64,000 nucleotides of DNA, taken from positions 310,001-374,000 of the forward strand of contig JBDVJO010000011.1 in NCBI GenBank assembly GCA_039939375.1, written 5' to 3'. A model generated the notes under the pieces. That model saw nothing but the letters and a program-made list of their open reading frames with translations, searched no databases and had not been told where the DNA came from. The first letter of the stretch is position 1. Every line of letters starts with the position of its first letter. Source of the stretch: Paracrocinitomix sp039939375. Its GTDB lineage: Bacteria; Bacteroidota; Bacteroidia; Flavobacteriales_D; Crocinitomicaceae. Below, piece by piece: positions 22,580-31,283 of the stretch. Position numbers and translations under genes: made by a program.

Positions 22580-24424
22580 TTATTCGTTAAAAACATACTT
22601 TGTTGATCGCCCACCACCCTCTTTTTTAATTAAATTAATTTCGACAAACTTTTTTAGCATCCTTTCGGCAGTTCTATCAGTCAAACCAGTCAATTCTGAA
22701 AACTCAGATTTAGACAAAATCTTTTCTCCTCTAAAGAAATCTATATAATCCAATTCTTTACTTGTTAATTCTTCCAATGGATCTTTATCGATCACTTGCT
22801 TATATCCCTCTTGCGTCCTAGGGAAATTTAGAGTTAAGAAAGGCTTCTTATATTCAAACTTTGGTAAAGCTAAGTTGTATTCTCTCTTAATCGATTTGAA
22901 AGTTTCCATACCAAATCCCTTTTCCTCAGAATAATCCATCAAACTAAAAACATGACTTAATATTGGATTATTGCTCAATGATGGAGCGGCAAATGAGTTC
23001 AACTCTTCAATACTGATCGCCGGGTGAGGCCCTCCTGGACTCTTAATTTGAATCAGATCATCATCCAAAATTAAATTAATTTTTGCTGATTTATTTAAAT
23101 AATCTCTATGCAATAAAGCGTTGATTATTGCTTCACGTAACACAGGAGTCGGATAATCCGTTTTATCTTCTCGCTTAAAAGTGGAAGTATCTTTATCTAA
23201 AGGTAAAACTTTTAGAAGCCAATTATTTATTGCATCAGGCAACATGACAAGAGGCTCATTAAAGTCTTGTGGTTCAATCTTACTTCTACCATATTTAATT
23301 TGCGCTTTAATAACGGTATTCGGAAATTTAGTACCAGGGCTTTCTCCGAACAAAATTACACCATAGCCTGTTGCACAAAATTTCTTTAATTTCTCATTAA
23401 ACTGAACAGCACCTATATCCTCCAGATAAAACCAAAAATCATTTTCCACCGAAGTAAAACCTAAGTTTGCCTCACGAATGAATTTGTTCAGTGCTTTAGT
23501 AGAAAATTTAGATACAGGATAACTTGGTATCATTAACTCTAAATCAGAATAGACAATGACATCATCCTTTTTATCTTCTTTTCTGGAGATTGCTTGTTTC
23601 AGAAATGCTTCATTCTCTTTTTGAATCTCTTTTTGAAACTTACGGTTAAACATTTTGACTTCTACTTGATGTTTAATAAGATGATTAATCCCCTTACCGT
23701 CTACTGTAGGGTCAGGGTCTTCAATTCCTACATAAACTTTTTTAATACGTGCATTCGTAGTTCTTCTGCAACAAGGGACTTTAGGGTCATTCCGTTCAAC
23801 ACAGGGTTCTAAAGTTGTATACAAAACACAACCTTCAAGATTAACATCAGTTAACTTTCGCTCCATCAAAGTATACTCAGCATGATCTCCTTCGCGAAGT
23901 TCACCTCTGTGTGCCGTTTCTATTCTGCCATCAGGAAACAAAATCAAAGCACCTACCTTAGGAGGAATCTTTCCATCAGGTCTAGGTTCATTTATGCTTT
24001 TATTCATGACATCAATTGTCATTTGCATCAATTCTTCATGCGTGTAATCATCCCATTTTATTTCGTCATCAACTTTTCTTGATCTAGTATTTCGATTTTC
24101 GAAAGCTTCAAACATTTTATCAGTCACATCTTTTGCGCCCTGTAGAAAAAATTGAGGTGTTAATTTGTTAGGTTTAAAAGCAGTTAACAACTTTTGGTAG
24201 TTCGATCTAAGCTCATCAGAACTTGTACCGTAAGTATCATTCAATTCATAAATAAGGAAAGTTGCACCAGCAACATGGACCTTACGTCCTGGTAAATCAT
24301 ATGAGCCGTGACCATTCTTATAGATTTCAATAAGATCAAACAATTGATTCTCATTGACAACCAAGATAGGGTTGCCTCCTTTTAGAGATTTTGGTGCCCC
24401 TTGAAAAATATTGTAATATTTCAT
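22580..24424 (-). CDS. RibD-like deaminase fused to RecG-C-like/HATPase_c_4 domain and winged helix
   Basis: The 614-residue protein joins three modules. Residues about 150-275 are a RibD/CDA-type zinc deaminase: His181-Ala-Glu183, TLEPC (Cys208), VPCC (Cys218) and DPDPTVDGKG (236-245). Residues about 425-535 match the HATPase_c_4/RecG-C-like domain: LREAIINALLHRDY, SPGGPHP and EEKGFGMETF. The last ~60 residues form a winged helix (LSKSEFSELTGLTDRTAERM). The N-terminal 120 residues are unassigned. The gene starts three bases after hsdS, so it belongs to the restriction operon. The RecG-C-like part occurs in many regulators of restriction and defence loci; fusion to a deaminase is unusual. Substrate and activity are unknown. 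Confidence 0.8.
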   Translation of the reverse strand: MKYYNIFQGAPKSLKGGNPILVVNENQLFDLIEIYKNGHGSYDLPGRKVHVAGATFLIYELNDTYGTSSDELRSNYQKLLTAFKPNKLTPQFFLQGAKDVTDKMFEAFENRNTRSRKVDDEIKWDDYTHEELMQMTIDVMNKSINEPRPDGKIPPKVGALILFPDGRIETAHRGELREGDHAEYTLMERKLTDVNLEGCVLYTTLEPCVERNDPKVPCCRRTTNARIKKVYVGIEDPDPTVDGKGINHLIKHQVEVKMFNRKFQKEIQKENEAFLKQAISRKEDKKDDVIVYSDLELMIPSYPVSKFSTKALNKFIREANLGFTSVENDFWFYLEDIGAVQFNEKLKKFCATGYGVILFGESPGTKFPNTVIKAQIKYGRSKIEPQDFNEPLVMLPDAINNWLLKVLPLDKDTSTFKREDKTDYPTPVLREAIINALLHRDYLNKSAKINLILDDDLIQIKSPGGPHPAISIEELNSFAAPSLSNNPILSHVFSLMDYSEEKGFGMETFKSIKREYNLALPKFEYKKPFLTLNFPRTQEGYKQVIDKDPLEELTSKELDYIDFFRGEKILSKSEFSELTGLTDRTAERMLKKFVEINLIKKEGGGRSTKYVFNE

Positions 24425-24427
24425 AAC

Positions 24428-26173
24428 CTAAACTTTCTCAACCTCCCTATCACCCTCAAAAACCTCCTTCAAACAACTTTGCATTAGCCGCTCAATTTGG
24501 GTGTGGCTTGTTTCTATTTGTTGCTCTAGCTCATCACATAAAGTCATGAGAGAGTTCACTTTTTGGACTATTGCTTGTTGTTCTTCAAAACTTGGAAATG
24601 GAACAATTAGCATTCTCATATCACCTAAAAGCAAGTTGTTAATTGCAGAGCCGCCTGAAGTCTTTAGCAAATTAGGAGTAACAGCTTTAATAAAACTTTC
24701 AATATACTCAACGTTAACATACTGTGGTAACATTTTCACTACAGCAACACTTTTTTGGAAAGTAGATTTTTCAGTCTTTGGATCTTCTTGCACAATAGCG
24801 GTCTTCCCTACAGTTGCACCAGTGTTAACTATACAAAGATCTCCAGATTTTAATGCTGTTCTTTGGTGCACTTCAGTAAATTCTTTATAGTTAATCTGCC
24901 TAGCTCTATCATAAAGTAATTTACCTTTTTGTACATCTTTTGCTGAAAGAAAGTAGTAACCAGAATCTGGTTCATCTTGACAATTACCATGTTTTCCATC
25001 TGTAATTAGGGTAGTAATATCCATAAGTCTACACCAAACCCAACTACTTGGTAGCTCAAAAGTTTTGTCCTCTTCAACGATAGGAGGTAGAGGTTTATCT
25101 CTTCTCATTTTCTTTTCAGCAATAAGTTGTTGCTTCTCAGCTTCAATGCGTTCAAGAAGCTCTGATGCAGGCTCTATTGTCTCGCCCTTCGAGAGCCTCA
25201 GGGCTCTCCATTTGGCGGTGAGTTTGCCTTGAACTGCTAATTGCAAAATGGTTTCACGGAGCTTCTTAACACCACTTTTCTCTGTGAAGAAAGTTGGAAA
25301 CTGATCTTTTAACCAATTCCACTCTGTCGCAGTATTGTCTGATTCTGTTAGCCTTCTCAATGCTGAGGTAACAAAATCTTCTTTCAAAGAGATGCGCTCT
25401 TTGGTGAGATCTTCAAGCTGTTCTACTTCTGCAAATAATTGATTGACTACTTTTTGAATGATTTCTTGTTCATCAGAAGGAGGGAGAAAAATTATCTGGC
25501 TTCTTATTTTCACCCTTGATATATTGGGCTGGGCACCTCCCTCTCCTTGATTGAGAAAAGTCTGCTTCAAGCCCTTTAATAATAAATGAAGATATTCAGA
25601 TGATATACAAGAAAAAGGTGTGCAGGCACAAACTGCCTGATTTGTTGTTCCGTGAACTGCAAGAACTCCGGTTTTACCTATAGTAGCACCATACATAGCA
25701 ATTAGGACATCCCCCGGTTTGTTTAATTTAACCGAAGTTTTCGAAAGCGCTAAATCAGTTATTTTTTCTTCAGATTCATAGTCCATCACGCCATGGTTTA
25801 ATTCCCCAGATTTAAACCAGTTAATTTTACCACCATAGAATTCAGGTCTAGACCTAAGTGGCGTTGACCCAGCTCCCCAATCACCAACTTCTCCCAATCT
25901 TACTGCAGTCCAGGAAGAAGGAATTGATTTCGAAAACTCCTCTGTTATTATTGGTAAAGCCTTCTCTTTTCTGATTTTCTTTTCTTTAATCAAAACTTCC
26001 TTCTCCAATGCAACTTTTTCAATTAAAACTGAAGCGGGCTCAACGTCAGGATTTTTGTCTCTCCAGTTTTTTGTGAGATCACCTTGAATTGCTAGTCTTA
26101 AGATAAGATCTTTCAACTCCGCAGCATTCTTAGGATGCAGGCTCAGTTCTTTGAATAATGATAGTAGCTGCAT
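24428..26173 (-). CDS. hsdS: Type I restriction-modification specificity subunit
   Basis: The 581-residue protein has the two-half HsdS architecture. Each half has a helical linker (LKDLILRLAIQGDLTKNW and LRETILQLAVQGKLTAKW), a conserved VEPAS.L-E stretch, a charged helix (IKEKKIRKEKALP and IAEKKMRRDKPLP) and a target-recognition domain starting IPSSW or LPSSW. The two target domains recognise the halves of a split DNA site and position HsdM and HsdR. In the second half an extra segment ALRLSKGE sits between KWR and IEPAS; it is encoded by a dispersed repeat copy. The gene begins one base after hsdM and is followed by the deaminase fusion. Confidence 0.95.
   Translation of the reverse strand: MQLLSLFKELSLHPKNAAELKDLILRLAIQGDLTKNWRDKNPDVEPASVLIEKVALEKEVLIKEKKIRKEKALPIITEEFSKSIPSSWTAVRLGEVGDWGAGSTPLRSRPEFYGGKINWFKSGELNHGVMDYESEEKITDLALSKTSVKLNKPGDVLIAMYGATIGKTGVLAVHGTTNQAVCACTPFSCISSEYLHLLLKGLKQTFLNQGEGGAQPNISRVKIRSQIIFLPPSDEQEIIQKVVNQLFAEVEQLEDLTKERISLKEDFVTSALRRLTESDNTATEWNWLKDQFPTFFTEKSGVKKLRETILQLAVQGKLTAKWRALRLSKGETIEPASELLERIEAEKQQLIAEKKMRRDKPLPPIVEEDKTFELPSSWVWCRLMDITTLITDGKHGNCQDEPDSGYYFLSAKDVQKGKLLYDRARQINYKEFTEVHQRTALKSGDLCIVNTGATVGKTAIVQEDPKTEKSTFQKSVAVVKMLPQYVNVEYIESFIKAVTPNLLKTSGGSAINNLLLGDMRMLIVPFPSFEEQQAIVQKVNSLMTLCDELEQQIETSHTQIERLMQSCLKEVFEGDREVEKV
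25184..25204 (-). repeat. In-frame dispersed repeat inside hsdS
   Basis: GCCCTTCGAGAGCCTCAGGGC is a copy of the CCTTCGA...CTCAGG motif. On the coding strand it encodes ALRLSKG, inserted in the second half-repeat of HsdS exactly where the first half-repeat has no counterpart. Confidence 0.7.
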
Positions 26174-26174
26174 C

Positions 26175-27605
26175 TTAACTTAAAGCTTCAGTTAATACTT
26201 TTATAATCTCATCCTGCGCAGAGATTAACTTCTTTTCCGTAATGCGGTATTGCTCCAAAATTTCTTCAGGTGTTCCTAAATCATCAACCTCTTGATACGG
26301 ATTTTTAATATCCAGATTATATCCTCTTTTCTTAATTTCTTCAGCAGACACCTTCCAGGCGTATTTATTCTCTTCACGCTTATTCCACCATGCTTTTTCT
26401 GCTGTAAATTCTTTAACCGTGATGGGTTTGCTCTTATTATAACTTTTGTATCCTTCAGGATACGGATGCTCATAGTACCATACATCTTTAGTGGGGGCTC
26501 CTTTATCAAAGAACAAAAGGTTGGTTTTAATACCAGTATATGGGTTAAACACACCATTTGGTAACCTGACAATGGTGTGTAGGTTACATTTAGTCATTAA
26601 CTCTTCTTTAATTCTTGTCTTAACACCTTCTCCAAACAAAGTGCCGTCTGGCAATACAACCGCACAACGGCCACCGTCTTTCAGCATTCTAATAATTAAG
26701 GCCAAGAAAAGATCTGCAGTTTCTTTGGTTCTGAACTTTGCAGGGAAGTTGGTTTCTGTACCGTCTTCTTCAACACCACCAAAAGGAGGGTTCATTAATA
26801 CAATATCAACCCGGTCACTTTTACCCCAATCGGCATAAGGCTTACTCAATAAATTGTCTCTACGCACGGCTGGTAAATCAAAGCCGTGTAGCATTAAGTT
26901 AGTCGTACATAATAAGTGAGGCAATGGCTTTTTCTCAATTCCTCTAATCGATTTTTGAAGAATATCTCTGTCCTTAGTCGTTTTTACTTGATCTCTTAAA
27001 TGCTCAATGCTACAAGTCAAGAAACCACCAGTTCCGGCAGCCATATCAAATACTGTTTCGCCTAATTTAGGGTCAATGATGTCTACCATAAACTGCGTAA
27101 CACCTCTAGGCGTGTAATACTCTCCAGCACTACCAGCAGATTGTAGTTCTTTTAGAATGGTCTCATAGATGTCATTAAACAAATGACGCTCGTCTTGATT
27201 GTTAAAATCAATTTTGTCAATCTCATTAATCACTTGACGGAACAAGGTTCCGTTCTTCATGTAGTTGTAGGTGTCATCAAATACTGATCGGATGATCTTG
27301 GCTTGAGGTCCTAATGTGATGTCCAAATTTTTTAATGCAGGAAATAACTCATTATCTACAAAGTCCATGAGCTGATCACCTGTTAATCCTTCATCATCTG
27401 ATGCCCAGTTTTGCCACTTCAATTTTTCAGGGATTGGACTTTGGTAATCGTCCAAGGTTAAATCCCATTCTTCTTCTTTATCTGCAAAGATTTTCATAAA
27501 GAGCATCCACACCATTTGAGAGATCCTTTGCGCATCTCCGTCTACTCCTGTGTCTTTCCGCATGATGTCGCGGATGCCTTTTATGTTTGTTGTTATGTTG
27601 CTCAT
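26175..27605 (-). CDS. hsdM: Type I DNA methyltransferase subunit (N6-adenine)
   Basis: The 476-residue protein has an N-terminal helical HsdM domain (residues 1-130) and a catalytic domain with EYYTPRGV (162-169), the S-adenosylmethionine site FDMAAGTGGFL (186-196) and the catalytic NPPF (272-275). Together with HsdS it methylates adenine in the recognition site, protecting host DNA. It is flanked by the HNH gene (4-base overlap) and hsdS (one-base gap), so it is read in one operon. Length and motif order are normal for the family. Confidence 0.95.
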   Translation of the reverse strand: MSNITTNIKGIRDIMRKDTGVDGDAQRISQMVWMLFMKIFADKEEEWDLTLDDYQSPIPEKLKWQNWASDDEGLTGDQLMDFVDNELFPALKNLDITLGPQAKIIRSVFDDTYNYMKNGTLFRQVINEIDKIDFNNQDERHLFNDIYETILKELQSAGSAGEYYTPRGVTQFMVDIIDPKLGETVFDMAAGTGGFLTCSIEHLRDQVKTTKDRDILQKSIRGIEKKPLPHLLCTTNLMLHGFDLPAVRRDNLLSKPYADWGKSDRVDIVLMNPPFGGVEEDGTETNFPAKFRTKETADLFLALIIRMLKDGGRCAVVLPDGTLFGEGVKTRIKEELMTKCNLHTIVRLPNGVFNPYTGIKTNLLFFDKGAPTKDVWYYEHPYPEGYKSYNKSKPITVKEFTAEKAWWNKREENKYAWKVSAEEIKKRGYNLDIKNPYQEVDDLGTPEEILEQYRITEKKLISAQDEIIKVLTEALS

Positions 27606-28444
27606 TTATTTTTTTGTTCTTCGATAAGTGTTTTCAATTCTTCTACTTCTAAGTATTCATCATCCTCACCTCTTCTGTGAAGCATTCTATGACAATTTGC
27701 GCAAACTAATGCTAAATCCTCTTCTTCGGTAATTCTTTCTCCTTGATTTATTGGTGTTCTGTGATGACATTCGACATAACCACTTCCATGCATTCCATAA
27801 GTCGATAAAAAATCAAAACCACAGCACTCACACTTTAAATCCGTAGCATTTGCTTTTTTTCTTCTTGTTATTTCTGAATTCCTCTCTCTTGAGATGTGCA
27901 ACCTTAATTCTATTCTAAGCTTACCTTCATTCACTCCAGGATCTTCAGGTGGTACATCAAGACTTGCTTCAAAGTGATTCTCAAAATTAGGGTTTAGAAA
28001 CGGTCTGAAGCTATTCCAGATTAAAGACTTCATTTGTGAAGCTGGTAAATCAGAAGTTATGTTAGTTATTTCGTAAGAATGAGTTTGATTAACAGGTTTA
28101 AAGTTTAGGTTGTGGGGTTTAGGATTGATACCACCAGTAACTTTCGCTATTACTGCAACTTCTCTACCCCAAGGGAAATCAGGATTTGTATCAGAGCAAT
28201 CAATAAAATCATTACTAACAGGGGTTACCAAATGCGTTAATTGGGTATATCCTTCGTCATTGGGAGTTTGAAATAAAAGTATCACTTCACCAACACCTGG
28301 TTTTAACGCCTCTTTTTCATCCGTATATCTTTTAGACCAATGAAGAATAAAACTATCATTTAATTCATCTTCCATGTAGGCCCAATCACTCCCATGATCA
28401 CGCTTTACATTTCTTACCCATAATAAAGATGAACTATTTAACAT
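27602..28444 (-). CDS. McrA-like HNH endonuclease inserted between hsdR and hsdM
   Basis: The 280-residue protein ends in an HNH/zinc domain: Cys205xxCys208, GYVECHHRTP (His227-His228) and CANCHRMLH with Cys248 and Cys251. This is the McrA-type ββα-metal nuclease core, with catalytic His228 the likely base. Residues 1-180 are mostly beta-strands (GEVILLFQTPNDEGY, REVAVIAKVTGG) and might be a base-reading domain as in modification-dependent HNH enzymes, but this is inference. It overlaps hsdM by four bases (ATGA) and hsdR by one base, which is an unusual position. The enzyme could restrict modified phage DNA that escapes the type I system. Confidence 0.8.
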   Translation of the reverse strand: MLNSSSLLWVRNVKRDHGSDWAYMEDELNDSFILHWSKRYTDEKEALKPGVGEVILLFQTPNDEGYTQLTHLVTPVSNDFIDCSDTNPDFPWGREVAVIAKVTGGINPKPHNLNFKPVNQTHSYEITNITSDLPASQMKSLIWNSFRPFLNPNFENHFEASLDVPPEDPGVNEGKLRIELRLHISRERNSEITRRKKANATDLKCECCGFDFLSTYGMHGSGYVECHHRTPINQGERITEEEDLALVCANCHRMLHRRGEDDEYLEVEELKTLIEEQKNK

Positions 28445-30825
28445 TATGCAGTTTGATAAATTTCATTTTCTAATTCTTTCACGGCGTCCTCAAAATCTCG
28501 CTTTTTGCCAAAGGCCCTTACGAGTTCAACCGGGCTGCCCATATCAGATAGAGGTTTGAGTTTTAACACACTTGTATCTTCAATTGATACCACTCCACTT
28601 TCAATGTATTTTTCAAGTAATCCTTCTAAAACATTTCTGGCTTGATCTCCATACTTGGCAAAATAATTTCGCTTCTTTACATTCTCAGCTCTTTCCTTTC
28701 TGGTTAAAGGCGGTTGATCAAATGCTATGTGACAAATCAAATCAAAAGCATCTAGGTCCTGACCTATTTCTTCTCTTAGGGCTTCAAGGAAAATACCATT
28801 CTCGGCCATTTCTTGCAGCAATTCTTCTTTCTTATCTGATGTATTCCACTTTTGAATGAATCCATCTAAAGAATTGAACTCTTTCACAATATTGTCTTTT
28901 GAGTATTGCTTTAAAGATTCAGTAATCAGCTTGCCATCTTTTCCGTAATACTGCACTCTTTCTGAAGCCACCGAAACAGATACACTATTGACATAATATT
29001 TTTTAACCTCAGATTCTTCAGTTTTGATGGAAATGTCCGGAGCGATTCCTTCTAAACTCACAATCTCTTCATTGCCTTCAGCTCCTTCTAATTTAGTTCC
29101 CGCATCTTCATCTAACTCATCAGGAGGTGTTACCGGATCATCCATTCCAGGATTATATATTTGAACTGGATCGCCATCAAAATCAGGGTCTGCAAAATGA
29201 TTGGTACACTTTCTGAAATCCATTAAAGTAAAAAAGACCTTTCCGTCATTCTCTCTGATTCTTGTTCCACGACCTACAATCTGTTTAAACTCTGTCATAG
29301 ATCCAATGTTAGATTCTAAGACAATGAATTTCACCATTTTGGTATCTATCCCGGTCGTCAACATTTTAGATGTAGTTGCAATCACAGGTAATTTCTCTTC
29401 AACATCTGTGAAGTTATCAAGCTCTTGTTTCCCAACTTGATCATCCCCAGTAATCTTAACACAGTAGTTCCAATGCTTGGCAACCAAGTCTGCGTTCTCA
29501 TTAATGAGCGCTTGACGCATTCTGTTTGCATGATCGATATCCGTACAAAAGACAATCGTCTTCGCAAATCGGTCAGTCGCCTTCAAATATTCAGTGATTT
29601 TTTTGGCGACAGCTTCTGTTCTGCCATCAATCACTAGGTTTCTATCGTAATCTTTGAGGTTGTAGATTCTGTCTTCTACCTCATTTCCATATTTATCTAA
29701 TAATCCTTTGGTCGGTCTCCAACCTTCGTCCACATCCATATTGATGCGAACCACTTTATAAGGGGCTAAGAAACCATCTTCAATTCCTTGCTTTAAACTG
29801 TAGGTGTAAATCGGTTCTCCAAAATACGCCATGTTTGAAACGTCTTTAGTCTCTTTTGGAGTAGCGGTCAATCCAATCTGGGTAGCTCCGCTAAAATAAT
29901 CTAGGACATCTCGCCAAGCTGAGGCTTCAGAAGCAGAACCTCTGTGACACTCGTCAATCACAACCAAGTCAAAAAAGTCAGGACTAAACTCTCTATATGC
30001 GTTCTTGGATTCGTCTGTGCCTGTTAATCCTTGATAAAGTGCAAAGTAAATTTGGTAAGATTTGTCAATCTTTCTGTTCTTGATGATATGCATGATATCA
30101 TTACCAAAAGGAGAGAAATCACCATTCTTGGTTTGAGTCAACAAGGCATTTCTATCTGCTAAAAAGAGGATTCGTTTCTTAACACCATTTCTCCACAATC
30201 GCCAGATGATATTGAAGGCAGTGTACGTTTTCCCCGTACCCGTAGCCATTACCAAAATAATCCTATCCTGACCTTTCGCAACAGCTTCAACTGTTCTGTT
30301 CACTGCATTCTGCTGGTAATATCTCGGAGACATTCCGTTATCATCAGCATAATAATCTTGTTCAACAATTTTTATGGCTTCAGGCTCTTCAATCTCCCTT
30401 TCTTGCAAGTACCTTTTCCATAATTGTTCTGGAGATGGAAACTCATCTAGGCTTATCTCCTTTTCAACTTGTCCAATGTTCTTGGTCTTATCGTGAAAAA
30501 CAAAACTGTCTCCATTAGAAGTAAAGACAAATGGAATGTGAAGAATCTCTGAGTATTCCAATGCCTGTTGCATGCCGTCACCAACAGACTGTTTGTTTGA
30601 TTTGGCTTCAATTATCGCAATTGGAACGTTTGGCTTGATGTAGAGAATGTAATCAGCTCTTTTTTGTTTCCCTCTAGTATGAAGATTTCCTTGAACAATG
30701 ATTCGCCCATCAGTGAAGCTTACTTCTTCTCTGACCTGCGTTCGCATGTTCCAACCAGCCTTTTCAATTGCTGGATTAATGAACTTGGTACATATGTCCC
30801 TTTCGGAGAGGTCTTTTTTATTCAT
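28444..30825 (-). CDS. hsdR: Type I restriction endonuclease subunit R (EcoEI-like)
   Basis: The 793-residue protein has the HsdR N-terminal nuclease domain with a PD-(D/E)XK core (Asp58, Glu73-x-Lys75 in AIIEAKSN), followed by a superfamily 2 helicase motor: Walker A MATGTGKTYT (195-204), DECH box (293-296), TATP (QIGLTATPKE) and the C-terminal GRGTRIRE motif VI. The C-terminal region (about 600-793) is helical, for contact with HsdM/HsdS. It translocates and cleaves unmodified DNA. It heads the five-gene minus-strand operon. No other enzyme is encoded upstream; the adjacent divergent or downstream sequence is a degraded small gene. Confidence 0.93.
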   Translation of the reverse strand: MNKKDLSERDICTKFINPAIEKAGWNMRTQVREEVSFTDGRIIVQGNLHTRGKQKRADYILYIKPNVPIAIIEAKSNKQSVGDGMQQALEYSEILHIPFVFTSNGDSFVFHDKTKNIGQVEKEISLDEFPSPEQLWKRYLQEREIEEPEAIKIVEQDYYADDNGMSPRYYQQNAVNRTVEAVAKGQDRIILVMATGTGKTYTAFNIIWRLWRNGVKKRILFLADRNALLTQTKNGDFSPFGNDIMHIIKNRKIDKSYQIYFALYQGLTGTDESKNAYREFSPDFFDLVVIDECHRGSASEASAWRDVLDYFSGATQIGLTATPKETKDVSNMAYFGEPIYTYSLKQGIEDGFLAPYKVVRINMDVDEGWRPTKGLLDKYGNEVEDRIYNLKDYDRNLVIDGRTEAVAKKITEYLKATDRFAKTIVFCTDIDHANRMRQALINENADLVAKHWNYCVKITGDDQVGKQELDNFTDVEEKLPVIATTSKMLTTGIDTKMVKFIVLESNIGSMTEFKQIVGRGTRIRENDGKVFFTLMDFRKCTNHFADPDFDGDPVQIYNPGMDDPVTPPDELDEDAGTKLEGAEGNEEIVSLEGIAPDISIKTEESEVKKYYVNSVSVSVASERVQYYGKDGKLITESLKQYSKDNIVKEFNSLDGFIQKWNTSDKKEELLQEMAENGIFLEALREEIGQDLDAFDLICHIAFDQPPLTRKERAENVKKRNYFAKYGDQARNVLEGLLEKYIESGVVSIEDTSVLKLKPLSDMGSPVELVRAFGKKRDFEDAVKELENEIYQTA

Positions 30826-30985
30826 AAGAGATAGGTTCGCTATAAATATAACAATTCCCTCAAATCAACCGATTTAAAGGTGGCAAATGCGTAGTTTCCG
30901 AAATTTAGGTTGGAGTGCACAGACAATATACTGTGAACATTAGAATTTAGTGTATAGAATTAAACCAAGATTATGCAGGTGCTTT

Positions 30986-31198
30986 TTACTCTTTCTCCGT
31001 TCGCTTCACCTTAAACCGATACCTCAAATAAATGCCTGCAATAATTAGAAAAATAGGCAAGACAATATAAAAAGCAATACTTCAAGGGTCTGACCAATTA
31101 ACAGGTTCGTCTGAGAGTTGAATTTCTCTGGCGCGCTGGGCAAAGCCCGTTGCGCTAAGCGTAAATAAAAATATAAGTGTGGATAGGTATTTTTTCAT
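30986..31198 (-). pseudogene. Small membrane protein gene with in-frame TGA
   Basis: From the ATG at 31198 the frame reads MKKYLSTLIFLFTLSATGFA, a signal peptide, then QRAREIQLSDEPVNWSDP, a TGA stop at codon 39, and a continuation SIAFYIVLPIFLIIAGIYL with RYRFKVKRTEKE before the next stop. The continuation is a hydrophobic helix with a basic tail, so the frame clearly extended through the TGA. A single change from TGG (DPW) would restore it. It may be a decayed gene or, less likely, a readthrough or recoding case. Confidence 0.6.
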
Positions 31199-31283
31199 CA
31201 TATCTTAAGATACAAAAAATAAAGACCAATGTCAATACGGATGCACAAGCGAGTCGAGATTTTTGTAGTAAAAAGTTTGGATG

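Noticed and set aside
26276..26838. Frames on both strands inside hsdM
   Set aside because: Shadow frames of the conserved hsdM gene; no independent evidence.
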